Assembly (NCBI RefSeq): GCF_003383095.1
Contig: NZ_PSYW01000002.1
Coordinates: 434,001 to 498,000 of the forward strand
DNA from: Haloferax sp. Atlit-12N
Lineage (GTDB): Archaea > Halobacteriota > Halobacteria > Halobacteriales > Haloferacaceae
Direction: 5' to 3'
DNA length: 64,000 nt
Both the position numbers and the translations under genes were made by a program. The notes beneath the pieces were generated by a model. It did not search any database. It saw nothing but the letters and a program-made list of their open reading frames with translations, and was not told the DNA's origin. Numbering within the stretch: position 1 is the stretch's first letter; every line of letters starts with the position of its first letter. Below are positions 27,825 through 37,224 of the stretch, piece after piece.

Positions 27825-28637
27825 ATGGAACGTCGCACCTTTCTGAAGGGCTCCGCCGGGGCCGCGGCCGCGTTCACGCTGGCCGGCTGTCTCGGCGGCG
27901 GCGGTAGTGGTAGCGAGACGATTACCATCGGTTCGGACATCCCGTACCGGCCGTTCGAGTACGAGACGACCGAGGGCGAACTCGTCGGCTTCGACGTCGA
28001 CATCGCGCAGGCCGTCTTCACCGACGAACTCGGCTACGAACACGAGTTCCAGAAGACGAGCTTCGACAGCATCATCCCCTCGCTCAACAACGGGAACTTC
28101 CGCGTCATCATGTCCGCGATGACCATCACCGAGGACCGCGCGGAGCAGATTGACTTCTCGGACCCGTACTTCACGGCGTACCAGACGGTCATCGTGCTCA
28201 ACGAAAGCGACATCTCCTCGAAGGAGGACCTCCAGGGCGTCACCGTGGGCGTCCAGAAGGGGACGACCGGCGAGAGCGCCGCGGCCAGCCTCAAAGAGGA
28301 GTTCGGCGGCGACCTGACGATTCAGAGCTACGACCAAGTGACCGGCGCGTTCGACGCGCTCCGGAACAACCAGGTCAGCGCCGTCGTCAACGACAACACC
28401 GTCAACGCGGAGTTCGTCGAGCAGAGCGACAACGTTCGGTTCCTCGAAGGCGCTGGTGCCGCCGAAGAGCAGGGCAGCGAGAACGCCCCGCCGTACCTCA
28501 CCCTCACCGTCGAGGAGTACGGTATCGGCTTCCGGAAGGACGACGACGACCTGCGCGAGGAGGTCAACGGCGCGCTGCAGACCATCCGCGACAACGGCAC
28601 GTACGACGAGATTTACTCGGAGTACTTCTCCGGATAA
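27825..28637 (+). CDS. Polar amino-acid ABC transporter substrate-binding lipoprotein
   Basis: A 270-residue SBP family 3 protein. MERRTFLKGSAGAAAAFTLAGC has a twin-arginine signal and a lipobox Cys at about residue 23, so it is Tat-exported and lipid-anchored. The mature part shows the family pattern: ITIGSDIPYRPFEY, GELVGFDVDIAQAV, FRVIMSAMTITEDRAEQIDFSDPY and VTVGVQKGTTGE. It likely binds glutamine or a basic amino acid. A GTTATACGG TATA element about 30 bp upstream supports ATG 27825 as a leaderless start. The permease and ATPase genes follow. Confidence 0.9.
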   Translation: MERRTFLKGSAGAAAAFTLAGCLGGGGSGSETITIGSDIPYRPFEYETTEGELVGFDVDIAQAVFTDELGYEHEFQKTSFDSIIPSLNNGNFRVIMSAMTITEDRAEQIDFSDPYFTAYQTVIVLNESDISSKEDLQGVTVGVQKGTTGESAAASLKEEFGGDLTIQSYDQVTGAFDALRNNQVSAVVNDNTVNAEFVEQSDNVRFLEGAGAAEEQGSENAPPYLTLTVEEYGIGFRKDDDDLREEVNGALQTIRDNGTYDEIYSEYFSG

Positions 28638-28650
28638 CTCGACCAGGACG

Positions 28651-28660
28651 CGTTTTTATC
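28651..28660 (+). promoter_or_regulatory. Internal promoter before the permease gene
   Basis: CGTTTTTATC, 25-34 bp upstream of the permease ATG, fits a TATA element and would give a second, leaderless transcript for permease and ATPase independent of the binding protein. Confidence 0.45.
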
Positions 28661-28684
28661 CCACTACTGTGAGAAACACTACCA

Positions 28685-29518
28685 ATGGCTGATTCCTACT
28701 CCGAGGGACGCACCGGAGACGGTGAGTACCAAGAGCAGTTTTTGAACGACAAAACGCTCAGACGACTGGGAGCGGCTGTCGCGGGACTGTTCACGCTCGC
28801 GGTCGGCGGCTTCATCGCGGCGATTATCTTCACGCAGGTCGATTTCGAACTCTTCGTCGAAATCATCCATCCGCAGTTCGTCAACGCGTTCCTGCGGGTA
28901 CTCGGTATCGTTCTTCTCGGAAGTCTGTTGTCCGTCACCGCGGGCATCTTCGTCGGCCTCGGTCGGGTGTCGAACACGAGATTCACGAACACCGTCGCGA
29001 CCGCCTACGTCGAGTTCTTCCGCGGCACGCCGCTTCTGTTCCAGTTGCTCGTCATCTTCGTCGGGATTCCGGCGTTCTGGCCGCCGGGGCAGTTCCCCAT
29101 CTCCAACTGGCAGTACCCCACGGCCATTATCGGGTTGACGCTCAACCACGCCGCCTACGTCGGCGAGGCCGTCCGCGGCGGCATCGACGCCGTCCCGGAG
29201 GGCCAGATGGAGGCCGCCCGTTCGCTCGGGATGTCCTACGTGCAGGGCATGCGCGAGGTCGTCCTCCCGCAGGCGTGGCGCAACGCGCTCGCCGCCATCG
29301 GGAACGACCAGGTCATCCTCGTGAAGGACACGTCGCTCCTGACAGTCATCGCCATCCCGGAACTCATCAGCGCGTTCCGCAACGTCAACTCGACCACGTT
29401 CGACCCGTGGACGCCGATTATCCTCGTCGCCATCGCCTATCTCATGATTACGATTCCGCTCGGTAAAATCGTCAACCACCTCGAAGCCCGCGCCGACTGG
29501 GGAGGTGACCGCCGATGA
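28685..29518 (+). CDS. Polar amino-acid ABC transporter permease
   Basis: A 277-residue HisM/GlnP-type permease. It has an N-terminal cytoplasmic segment of about 35 residues, then five to six transmembrane helices. Family landmarks are [38 protein letters not shown], the EAA loop [20 protein letters not shown] and [14 protein letters not shown] longer extracytoplasmic stretch ([20 protein letters not shown]) separates the first helices. The last codons overlap the ATPase gene by four bases. Confidence 0.9.
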   Translation: MADSYSEGRTGDGEYQEQFLNDKTLRRLGAAVAGLFTLAVGGFIAAIIFTQVDFELFVEIIHPQFVNAFLRVLGIVLLGSLLSVTAGIFVGLGRVSNTRFTNTVATAYVEFFRGTPLLFQLLVIFVGIPAFWPPGQFPISNWQYPTAIIGLTLNHAAYVGEAVRGGIDAVPEGQMEAARSLGMSYVQGMREVVLPQAWRNALAAIGNDQVILVKDTSLLTVIAIPELISAFRNVNSTTFDPWTPIILVAIAYLMITIPLGKIVNHLEARADWGGDRR

Positions 29519-30243
29519 GTCTCCTCGAGTTCGACGAGGTTGACAAGTACTTCGGCGAGACGCACGTCCTGAAAGACGTCGACCTGAACGTCGAAGAGGG
29601 CGAAGTCTGCGTCATCATCGGACCGTCCGGCTCCGGGAAATCGACGCTGCTTCGCTGTGCGAATCGCCTCGAAGAGATTCAGGGCGGCGAGATTCGACTC
29701 GAAGGCCAGTCCATCTCCGCGGCCGACGCGGACATCAACCGCCTGCGCCAGCGCATCGGCATGGTGTTCCAGAGCTTCAACCTCTTTCCGCACAAGACGG
29801 CGCGGGAGAACGTGACGCTCGCTCCCACGAAGGTGAAGGGGCTCAAGAAAGGAGACGCCGAGCGCCGCGCCGACGAACTGCTCGACCGCGTCGGCCTCGG
29901 CGCGCAGTCGAACTCCTATCCGAACCAACTGTCCGGCGGTCAGCAACAGCGCGTCGCCATCGCTCGCGCGCTCGCCATGGACCCCCACGTGATGCTGTTC
30001 GACGAGGTTACGAGCGCGCTCGACCCCGAGCTCGTCGGGGAAGTGCTCGACGTGATGCACGACCTCGCCGAGGAGGGGATGACGATGCTCGTCGTCACCC
30101 ACGAGATGGGCTTCGCCCGCGAGGTCGGCGACCGCATCGTCCTCATGGCCGACGGCAAAGTCGTCGAGGACTCGCCGCCCGAGGTGTTCTTCGAGAACCC
30201 GAAGACCGACCGCGGCAAGCAGTTCCTCTCGAAGCTGCTCTGA
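29515..30243 (+). CDS. glnQ: Polar amino-acid ABC transporter ATP-binding protein (GlnQ/HisP type)
   Basis: A 242-residue ATPase. Walker [18 protein letters not shown]-loop [14 protein letters not shown], signature [15 protein letters not shown], Walker [15 protein letters not shown] and H-loop [12 protein letters not shown] are all intact, the last two being diagnostic of the polar amino-acid uptake subfamily. It energises uptake through the preceding permease. The ATG overlaps the permease stop (ATGA). Confidence 0.92.
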   Translation: MSLLEFDEVDKYFGETHVLKDVDLNVEEGEVCVIIGPSGSGKSTLLRCANRLEEIQGGEIRLEGQSISAADADINRLRQRIGMVFQSFNLFPHKTARENVTLAPTKVKGLKKGDAERRADELLDRVGLGAQSNSYPNQLSGGQQQRVAIARALAMDPHVMLFDEVTSALDPELVGEVLDVMHDLAEEGMTMLVVTHEMGFAREVGDRIVLMADGKVVEDSPPEVFFENPKTDRGKQFLSKLL

Positions 30244-30313
30244 GCCGGGGTAGCCGGGCACACACCCGAGATTTTCCAACAAGCTTATCCCCCGAAACGC
30301 CGCTTGCTGCGGC

Positions 30314-30544
30314 ATGAACTACGCTCCCCGCGAATTCAGTCACGAGCCGCCCGATAGCGAACGCACCAAGGCCGTCCTCTTCTGTCAGACCTGCGGCCGC
30401 GCCGCCGGTATCGACGAGTGGCCCGAACGGACGCGCGACGGCCGCGCGGTCCGACTCGACTGCCCGGACTGCGGCGAGGTCGTCTGGCGCGGGCTTGACG
30501 ACGAGGCGACCGAAGAACGTCGAGCGCCGACGCCGACGCCCTGA
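30314..30544 (+). CDS. Small zinc-ribbon protein
   Basis: A 76-residue protein with two CxxC knuckles, CQTCGR (about residue 24) and CPDCGE (about 50), predicted to bind one zinc ion. The rest is acidic and basic mixed, with a Thr/Pro tail. AAGCTTATCC about 25-30 bp upstream supports the ATG. Such microproteins are numerous in Haloferax; some act in stress or surface-growth regulation, but nothing specific can be said here. Confidence 0.75.
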   Translation: MNYAPREFSHEPPDSERTKAVLFCQTCGRAAGIDEWPERTRDGRAVRLDCPDCGEVVWRGLDDEATEERRAPTPTP

Positions 30545-30581
30545 GCCGGCACCGAGCGTCCGGACCGACGACAGCCCTGTT

Positions 30582-31643
30582 TTACGGAACCATCACTTCG
30601 ACGCCGACGGTGTCGTAGTCGGTCATCGCGGCCAGCCGCTCGGGAACCTCGTCGAGCGAGACGGTCTTCGTCACGAGCGACCCGGGGTCGACCGCGTCCG
30701 ACGCGAGCAGCGAGAGCAGGTCGTCCGCGCTCGTTGGGGGCATCCCGCGCGCCCCGAGGAACGACACCTCGTGTCTCGTCATCCAGTCGGTCGGCAGCGA
30801 GACGTTCCCCTTTTCGGCCTCGGTCGTCAGGCCGACCTGCACGTGCGAGCCCCGCGGCCGGACCGAACGGACCGAGTTCCGGCAGGTCTCCGCGACGCCG
30901 AGCGCGTCGAGCGAGACGTGCGCCCCGCCGTCGGTCAGCCCCCGGATGGCTTCGACCGGGTCCTCCGCGGAGCCGTCGACGACGGCGTCAGCACCGAGGT
31001 CGGCGGCCGCGTCCAGCGCGGACTCGCGCACGTCGACGGCGACGACGCGCGCACCGAGGACGTTCGCCACCTGAATCGCCGACAGGCCGACGCCGCCGCA
31101 GCCGTGGACGGCGACCCACTGGCCGGCGCGGAGCCCGGCGCGGGCGTCGAGAGCGTTGTACGCCGTCATGAACCGACAGCCGAGCGCCGCCACGTCGTTC
31201 GGCGAGACGCCTTCGGGGAGTCGAATCGCGTTGTAATCGGCAGAAGGGAGATGCACCAAGTCAGCGAACGCGCCCTGCGCGGACAGTTCGAAGCCGAGCG
31301 CGTGCGGGTGGTCGCCCGTGCAGACGTTGCCGTGGCCGGTCTGGCAGTAGCCGCACGAACCGCAGGCGAGGTTGAACGGCAAGGCGACGCGGTCGCCCTC
31401 GCGAATCGTCCGGACGCGGTCGCCCACCTCGACGACGCGACCGGCGGGCTCGTGGCCGAGAATCTGTCCGGACGGAACCGCGTCGTCGGCCCACTCGCCG
31501 TGGCCCATCCACGAGTGCCAGTCGCTCCGGCAGATGCCGCAGGCCTCGACTTCGACGACGACGCCGTCGGGGTCACACGTCGGGTCGGGGACTTCGGTCA
31601 CGTCGAGCGGTTCACCGTGTTCGCGGAGGACTGCGGCTCTCAT
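30582..31643 (-). CDS. Zinc-dependent alcohol dehydrogenase (MDR family)
   Basis: A 353-residue medium-chain dehydrogenase. The catalytic zinc Cys is in CGICRSDWHSWMG, followed by GHEPAGRVVEVG. The structural zinc lobe has CGSCGYC and a later Cys (GNVCTGDH). The Rossmann segment VAVHGCGGVGLSAIQVA and the cofactor-selecting VVAVDVRES (Asp after the second strand, favouring NAD) are clear. It belongs to the zinc-dependent alcohol dehydrogenase/theonine-dehydrogenase-like group; the alcohol substrate is unknown. The gene is complete and monocistronic. Confidence 0.88.
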   Translation of the reverse strand: MRAAVLREHGEPLDVTEVPDPTCDPDGVVVEVEACGICRSDWHSWMGHGEWADDAVPSGQILGHEPAGRVVEVGDRVRTIREGDRVALPFNLACGSCGYCQTGHGNVCTGDHPHALGFELSAQGAFADLVHLPSADYNAIRLPEGVSPNDVAALGCRFMTAYNALDARAGLRAGQWVAVHGCGGVGLSAIQVANVLGARVVAVDVRESALDAAADLGADAVVDGSAEDPVEAIRGLTDGGAHVSLDALGVAETCRNSVRSVRPRGSHVQVGLTTEAEKGNVSLPTDWMTRHEVSFLGARGMPPTSADDLLSLLASDAVDPGSLVTKTVSLDEVPERLAAMTDYDTVGVEVMVP

Positions 31644-31743
31644 ACGCGCGGTTCGTCGGGCGGCCCCAAAAAGCTCCGCGTGGCGTCAATCCCGGGCGGC
31701 GGGAAACCGGTGGGAACCGCGGAAACGTGGCGGAGGGTCCCGT

Positions 31744-33213
31744 TCAGAAGAAGTCGTCGAGGCCGGACTGCCCGTCGTCGGTCGAGGTGTCGGCGTCGTC
31801 GCTCTCGGCCGACTCGTCGGCGTCGCGGTCGAGCACGTCGCCCGAGCCGTCGTCTGCTCCGTTACCATCGTCGCCGTCGGCCGCGGCGTCGCCCTCGACG
31901 GACACGCCTTCCATGCCGGCGAACGCGCCGCCAGCGTGTTCTTCGACCAGTTCCTCGCGGAGTTCGCCGGCGTCCTCGACGATGGACTGGACCTTGTTCG
32001 TCGTCTCGCCGCTCCCGGTGACAAAGGAGACGTGCGACTCGTCGAACTCGTAGTAGGCAGCCATGGCGACAGTCAGTTCGCGGGGCTTGCAGTGGTGGGT
32101 GATAGCCGAGAGGTACGGCAGGACCTCGCGGCGGGCGGTCGCCATGCTGAAGCCGCCCTGTTCCGCGATTTTCTGGACGACGGTGTCGCGGGTCTTGTCG
32201 CGGGTCGAGCGGTAGGGCGCGCCGCCGTAGCGGGTCCACCCGCCGCGGGTCCGGTCGCGGGAGGCCGCGACGCCGGCGGCGAGGTTGTCGGTCGCGTAGC
32301 GCCAGTAGGAGTAGTTCTGCGTGGCGCGCACGCGGCCGAGCCAGCGGTCGGCGTTGGCGAGGAAGTCGTAGGCGCGGGCGAGTTCGTCGGGTTCGTAGAC
32401 CAGCGAGACCTTGTCTTCGACCCACTTCGTGAGGTCGTCGGGCGTCTCGTCCACGTCGTAAGCGGTGTACAGCGCGTCCTGTGCGGACTCCTCTTTGAGG
32501 ACGGCGTCGAGGAACTCGAACAGGCCGACCGAGCGGTCGCGGTCGCCCATGACCACGTCTTCTTCGGTGATTTTCTCGCGCCCCTCGGCGATGGCCTGCA
32601 GGTCGTTGACGGCCGAGCGCAGGTCGCCGCTGTTCATCTCGGCGATGCGGTCGAGCGCGTCGGACTCGAACTCCAGACCCTCCTTGCGGCAGATGTCGCG
32701 GAGGACGGGAACGATAGAACGGGCGGACACGTCTCGGAACTCGATTTCCTGACAGGCGTTCCGAAGCCCGCGGCTCATGTCGTAGAACTCGTTGGCGATG
32801 AGGACGATGGGCTGGCTCGACGACTTGACGAGGCGGGTGACCGCGCTGGCCCCGCCGCGGTCGTAGTTGCCGTGGATGTTGTCGGCCTCGTCGAGGATGA
32901 CTAACTGCCGGGTGGACGTGCCCGCGGAGGAACCGGCGAGCGTCGCGTTCTTCGCGGCGCGGCCGGCGAAGCGTTCGATGACGTCGCCGGTCCGCTGGTC
33001 CGACGCGTTCAACTCGACCGTCTCCCAGCCCATGTCGGCGGCGAGCGCGTGGGCCGCGGAGGTCTTTCCGATGCCCGGGCTCCCGTGGACGACGACCGCC
33101 TCCCGGTGGTCGTCCCACGTCTTGGCCCACTCCGCGAGGGCGTCGCGGGCCTTGTTGTTGCCGCGGACCTCGGAGAGCGTCGATGGGCGGTACTTCTCCG
33201 TCCAGTCTACCAT
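31744..33213 (-). CDS. rfcL: Replication factor C large subunit
   Basis: A 489-residue clamp-loader subunit that opens PCNA onto primed DNA. The AAA+ core has Walker A VHGSPGIGKTSAAH (residues 42-55), Walker B LVILDEADN (about 104-112) and sensor motifs. A helical lid and C-terminal collar follow, then an acidic Asp/Ser-rich linker of about 50 residues. The protein ends QSGLDDFF, a canonical PIP box for PCNA binding. ATG 33213 gives the standard MVDWTEKYRP start; the longer frame upstream is not conserved. Confidence 0.94.
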   Translation of the reverse strand: MVDWTEKYRPSTLSEVRGNNKARDALAEWAKTWDDHREAVVVHGSPGIGKTSAAHALAADMGWETVELNASDQRTGDVIERFAGRAAKNATLAGSSAGTSTRQLVILDEADNIHGNYDRGGASAVTRLVKSSSQPIVLIANEFYDMSRGLRNACQEIEFRDVSARSIVPVLRDICRKEGLEFESDALDRIAEMNSGDLRSAVNDLQAIAEGREKITEEDVVMGDRDRSVGLFEFLDAVLKEESAQDALYTAYDVDETPDDLTKWVEDKVSLVYEPDELARAYDFLANADRWLGRVRATQNYSYWRYATDNLAAGVAASRDRTRGGWTRYGGAPYRSTRDKTRDTVVQKIAEQGGFSMATARREVLPYLSAITHHCKPRELTVAMAAYYEFDESHVSFVTGSGETTNKVQSIVEDAGELREELVEEHAGGAFAGMEGVSVEGDAAADGDDGNGADDGSGDVLDRDADESAESDDADTSTDDGQSGLDDFF

Positions 33214-33326
33214 TACCGGATGGAGGACCGAGGCGCGTTTAGTGGTTGCGGAGCGCCGCGCGCCGGCCGGGCGCGCCACCGGAAGCGCACGGAGTCTCGG
33301 GGCGACTCACCGACGGAGACACCGAC

Positions 33327-33719
33327 TCACCACGCCGCCCGCCGCGCCCGGTTCCGGGCGTCGACGAGCGACCAGCCGAGCGCCGCGAGCGTGACGAGGC
33401 AGACGACGAACAGCCCCACGACGACGCCGACTCGCCCGACACCCGCGTAGTAACCGGCGCTGTCGATGACGCCGGCGAAAAGCAGGCCGAAGGCGACGAG
33501 ACTGAGCGGCCGCGCCCACAGTTGGCTCCGGACGAGTCCCACGCCCGTCGCCAGAAGCGACACGCCGGTCAGTCCGCCCAACACGAGCGACGCGAACAGC
33601 GCGAACGGGTCGGTCCGCGGTTCCATGACCGGCCCGCGCTCGACGGTCAACACCCAGATGACGAGCGTCACGGCTCCCATGACGAGCGCATAGCCGCCTA
33701 CTGTTCGCTCCCAGTCCAT
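33327..33719 (-). CDS. Four-helix membrane protein
   Basis: A 130-residue protein, MDWERTVGGYALVMGAVTLV..., with four predicted transmembrane helices (about residues 8-25, 37-58, 68-88 and 96-118) and short loops. The C-terminal tail is Arg-rich and probably cytoplasmic. No family recognised. Its start lies about 200 bp from the divergent acetyltransferase pair. Confidence 0.7.
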   Translation of the reverse strand: MDWERTVGGYALVMGAVTLVIWVLTVERGPVMEPRTDPFALFASLVLGGLTGVSLLATGVGLVRSQLWARPLSLVAFGLLFAGVIDSAGYYAGVGRVGVVVGLFVVCLVTLAALGWSLVDARNRARRAAW

Positions 33720-33924
33720 CTCGTCTCACCTCGTTCCCGTCCTCGCTAGACGCACCCCGGCGACAAATACGCATCTCCACGTTCACGCGAGGGAGAAGGT
33801 GCGTACGGCCGGAACGTGTCTGAGTCCGACCGGTCTGCGAACCGCGAGGGAACGGGGATGTTCCGTGTTGTCTAATGTCAATATTCAGAAAACTTATTAG
33901 CGCTCTCCGAGTGGATTCCGTTCC

Positions 33925-34563
33925 ATGTTCCCCGATGAAATCGTGACCCCGCGACTCAGGCTCCGTGCCTTGTCGCGGGAGGTCGTCGACCCGTTGGACG
34001 CATACGAACACTTCGCCGCCTCGCGGTCGGACACCATCGAGGAAGAGACCGAGTTCGTCACGTGGGGCCCCCACGAGACGCCCAAGGAGACGCTGGACTT
34101 CCTCGAACAGGCCGAAGAAGGCTACGAGTCCGCGGAAAACGCCATCTACGCTGTCTTCCCCCGGGACGGTGAGGCCGGGGCGGGCGAGTTCGCCGGCACC
34201 GCCGGCTTCAACCCCGAGTGGGACAAGCGCCGGGCGGTCTTCGGCATGTGGCTCCGCAAGGAGTTCTGGGGCCGCGGCTACTCGGGCGAGCGCGCGGCCG
34301 CGTTCTTCGCCGCGGTCTTCGACGTGTTCGACCTCGACGTTGCGCTCGCGTACGCCATGCCCGAAAACGAGGCGTCGTGTCGAGCAATCGAGAAGTACAC
34401 CGACCGATTCGGCGGGCAGGAAGACGGCCTGTTTCCCAACGAGACTGTCGACGCCGACGGGACGCCGCGCGACGTTCGCGGTTGGTCCGTGACCCGCGAA
34501 CAGTGGGAAGCCGCGACCGGTGGCGACTACGACGCCGAGTTCCGCTGGGAGGGCCGCAAGTGA
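33925..34563 (+). CDS. GNAT-family N-acetyltransferase (RimJ/RimL type), first of tandem pair
   Basis: A 212-residue acetyltransferase. TPRLRLRALSRE starts the RimJ/RimL-like fold, and WGRGYSGERAAAFFAAVFDV is the acetyl-CoA-binding motif A with the following helix. It likely acetylates an amino group on a protein N-terminus or small molecule; the target is unknown. AACTTATTAG about 30 bp upstream supports the leaderless ATG. Its stop overlaps the GTG of the next gene, a clear paralogue sharing GRGYSGERA and TGGDYDAEFRW. Confidence 0.85.
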   Translation: MFPDEIVTPRLRLRALSREVVDPLDAYEHFAASRSDTIEEETEFVTWGPHETPKETLDFLEQAEEGYESAENAIYAVFPRDGEAGAGEFAGTAGFNPEWDKRRAVFGMWLRKEFWGRGYSGERAAAFFAAVFDVFDLDVALAYAMPENEASCRAIEKYTDRFGGQEDGLFPNETVDADGTPRDVRGWSVTREQWEAATGGDYDAEFRWEGRK

Positions 34564-35207
34564 GCAACCTCTTCCCGGCGGTCGTCGAGACGCCGCGGCT
34601 CCGACTGGTTTCCCGCCGCCCGAAGCACGTCGGCGTCCACGAGGCCTACGACCTCTGTTCGGCCCCCGAGATGGACGACGTGACCCGGTACATGCCGTGG
34701 TCGCGCCACGAGACGCCGAAGGTGACGAAGGACTTTCTCGACCGCGGGGAGTCGAGTTGGACCGACGCGGAGAGCGCCGACTACGCGATTATCCCGCGCG
34801 AGGGAGAGGACGGCGCGGGCGAGATTGCCGGGTTCGGCGGCCTCCACACGGAGTGGGACCGCCGCGTCGGAGAACTCGGCCTGTGGCTCCGCCCGCGCTA
34901 CTGGGGTCGCGGCTACTCGGGCGAGCGTGCTTCGGCGCTCGCGGCGCTCGCATTCGACGCGTTCGATCTCGAAGTCGTCGCGGTGTCGCACGTCGCAGCG
35001 AACGAGAAGTCCCAGCGCGCTATCGAGAAGTACATGGCGGCGCTCGGCGGCGGCCTCGACGGCCGCGAGCCAAACAGCATCGTCATCGACGACGAGCCGG
35101 CGGACGAACTCCGCTACAGCGTCTCCCGCGAGAACTGGCTGGCGACGACCGGTGGCGACTACGACGCCGAGTTCCGCTGGGACCTCGACCCCGCCGACGT
35201 TCGCTGA
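34560..35207 (+). CDS. GNAT-family N-acetyltransferase, second of tandem pair
   Basis: A 215-residue paralogue of the preceding protein. It starts with GTG at 34560, overlapping the upstream stop as GTGA, with a GGGAGGG Shine-Dalgarno stretch just before. VVETPRLRLVSRRPKH opens the fold and YWGRGYSGERASALAALAF is the acetyl-CoA motif. The C-terminus TGGDYDAEFRWDLDPADVR repeats that of its neighbour. The central region differs enough to suggest different substrates. Confidence 0.84.
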   Translation: MSNLFPAVVETPRLRLVSRRPKHVGVHEAYDLCSAPEMDDVTRYMPWSRHETPKVTKDFLDRGESSWTDAESADYAIIPREGEDGAGEIAGFGGLHTEWDRRVGELGLWLRPRYWGRGYSGERASALAALAFDAFDLEVVAVSHVAANEKSQRAIEKYMAALGGGLDGREPNSIVIDDEPADELRYSVSRENWLATTGGDYDAEFRWDLDPADVR

Positions 35208-35215
35208 GCAGTCAC

Positions 35216-36409
35216 TTATTCTCCGCCGGAAACCGCACCGGGGACCGCGCCGGCGACGACGCGGCCGCCTTTCAGGACCGCCGTCGGGTCGTTCAGCACC
35301 GTCAGGTCCGAAAGCGGGTCGTCGTCGAAGACGAGCAGGTCGGCGTACGCGCCGGGTTCGACGACGCCGCAGTCGTCCAGCCCCACCGCGTCGGCGGCCG
35401 TCTCGGTCATCGCCCGGATGGCGTCCAGCGGCTCCATGGCGTGTTGCGCCATGAACTGCACCTCGGAGGCGTTGCCGCCGTGGACGTTGAACGGCGTGCC
35501 GGCGTCGGTGCCGCCGGCGATTCGGACGCCGGCCTCGGCGGCCAGTTTGAACGACTCGATGTGGCGGTCGTAGACGAACTCGGTCTTCGTCACGTCCTCT
35601 TTCGTCGCGGCCTCGGTGTTGCGGACGATGTGGTACGGCGCGGAGAGCGTCGGCACGAGCGTCGCGTCGCGCTCCAAAAACAGGTCGATTGCCTCGTCGT
35701 CGAGAAACGTCCCGTGTTCGACCGTGTCGACGCCGGCCCGGATGGCGGCTTTCACGCCCTCGCCGCCGTGGGCGTGGGTCGCGGTGTGGACGCCCCGGCG
35801 GTGCGCCTCGTCGACGAGCGCGTGGAGTTCCTCTTCGGTGAACGCCACCGCGCTGGGGTCGCTGCCGGGCGTCGTCACCCCACCGGTCGTCATGAACTTG
35901 ATGAAGTCGGCACCCAGTTTCACCTGCTCTCTGACCGCCTTTCGCGCCTCGGTCGGCCCGTCTATCTCGCGACCCATGTGGTGGCCGTGGCCGCCGGTGA
36001 TGGTTATCGACCGGCAGTTGGCGACCGTCCGCGGACCGGGCACGTCCCCGGCGTCGATGGCGCGCTTCAGCGCCACGTCGATGTCGCGCGCGCCCATCAC
36101 GCGAGCGCCCGTGACGCCCGCTTCGAGCGTCTTCCGAGCGTTTCGCGCCTCGACCAGCGTGAGTTCGGCGTCCGACATGCCGACCACGTCCTCGACGCTT
36201 CGCTCGCCCGACAAGGAGAAATGGATGTGCGCGTCCACCAGTCCGGGCGTGACCGTCTTGCCGGCGAGGTCGGCGACCCGCTCGTCCCCGCGGGGGTCGA
36301 GGTCGCCGACGGCCTCGATTCGCCCCGTCTCGGCGTCGGTTCGAACGTCCGTCTCCTCGACGACGCGGTCGCCACGAATCACCCGCGCGCCCCGTAGTAA
36401 CATGCCCAT
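35216..36409 (-). CDS. Metal-dependent amidohydrolase
   Basis: A 397-residue amidohydrolase-superfamily enzyme. Metal ligands appear in order: VDAHIHFS (HxH), the probable carboxylated Lys in LGADFIKFMTTGG, the histidines in THAHGGEG and VEHGTFLDD, and the Asp in GTDAGTPF. The N- and C-terminal beta-sandwich segments (MLLRGARVIRGD, GAYADLLVFDDDPL) are typical of imidazolonepropionase/prolidase-like members. The substrate may be an Xaa-Pro dipeptide or cyclic amide, but this cannot be decided here. Start is MGM at 36409 or MLLR at 36403. Confidence 0.85.
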   Translation of the reverse strand: MGMLLRGARVIRGDRVVEETDVRTDAETGRIEAVGDLDPRGDERVADLAGKTVTPGLVDAHIHFSLSGERSVEDVVGMSDAELTLVEARNARKTLEAGVTGARVMGARDIDVALKRAIDAGDVPGPRTVANCRSITITGGHGHHMGREIDGPTEARKAVREQVKLGADFIKFMTTGGVTTPGSDPSAVAFTEEELHALVDEAHRRGVHTATHAHGGEGVKAAIRAGVDTVEHGTFLDDEAIDLFLERDATLVPTLSAPYHIVRNTEAATKEDVTKTEFVYDRHIESFKLAAEAGVRIAGGTDAGTPFNVHGGNASEVQFMAQHAMEPLDAIRAMTETAADAVGLDDCGVVEPGAYADLLVFDDDPLSDLTVLNDPTAVLKGGRVVAGAVPGAVSGGE

Positions 36410-36574
36410 CGCTATCGCACGACGAGACTTGAACGTGACCCTCCGGCATTCGGCGACCGTCGGGCGGTCGCTGGACGCGTCGCCATCAGCACGTATCGAC
36501 AGCACGTACCGCGAGACGCCCTCTCACGGCGGCCACGAGACATTTACGTGAGAACAACAATCGCTTCCGACACG

Positions 36575-37156
36575 ATGTCAACGACACCTGAATCGACCCG
36601 CGATTCCACACCATCGACGCTTCGGTCGCTCGGCAGCGGCGGCGTCGCCGGTCTCGGGGCGGCTCTCTTCGGCTACCTCGTGACCTACCTCCTCACCTCC
36701 TCGACCATCGAGAACTCGACGGCCAGCCAAGTGCTCGAAGCCCTCGGCTCCGACATCTCGACGTGGAAGGTCGTCGGCTGGGTGTTCATGAGCGCCCACG
36801 GCGTGACGACGACGTTCCCCGGCCTGTTCGGGACGACCTCGTCCACGAATCTCATCGAGGGAATCGAGGCGTTCTCACCGGTGCTCTACGTCGTGCCCGT
36901 GGTCGCGCTCCTCGCAGCGGGCGCGCTCGCGACAGTCGTCAGCGGCGCGTCCTCGTCGCGGGCGGGCGCGCTGGCCGGCGCGGGAACCACCGTCGGCTAC
37001 CTCGTCTTCGCGCTCGCGGGTATCGCGCTGTTCTCCGTCTCCCTCGGCGAGTCAGCTATCAGCCCCGACCCGGTCACGTCCGCGCTCCTCGCAGGCGTCG
37101 CGTACCCCGCCGTTCTCGGAACCGTCGGCGGCCTCGCGGCCGCAGCACTCCGGTAG
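36575..37156 (+). CDS. Four-helix membrane protein of unknown function
   Basis: A 193-residue protein (MSTTPESTRDSTPSTLRSLG...) with four predicted transmembrane helices at about residues 25-42, 107-127, 136-157 and 168-191. A long extracytoplasmic loop between the first two contains TVENST-like and TTFPGLFGTTSST stretches. It fits a haloarchaeal family annotated only as transporter-like or DUF. ACATTTACG about 30 bp upstream supports the ATG at 36575 over one 27 bp upstream. Confidence 0.7.
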   Translation: MSTTPESTRDSTPSTLRSLGSGGVAGLGAALFGYLVTYLLTSSTIENSTASQVLEALGSDISTWKVVGWVFMSAHGVTTTFPGLFGTTSSTNLIEGIEAFSPVLYVVPVVALLAAGALATVVSGASSSRAGALAGAGTTVGYLVFALAGIALFSVSLGESAISPDPVTSALLAGVAYPAVLGTVGGLAAAALR

Positions 37157-37224
37157 TCGTCGGCGTCCGCCCGCTCGGTTTTCGGGTCTCGGTCTCGTTT
37201 TCCGGTTCCTCGCGTTTCCCGACC

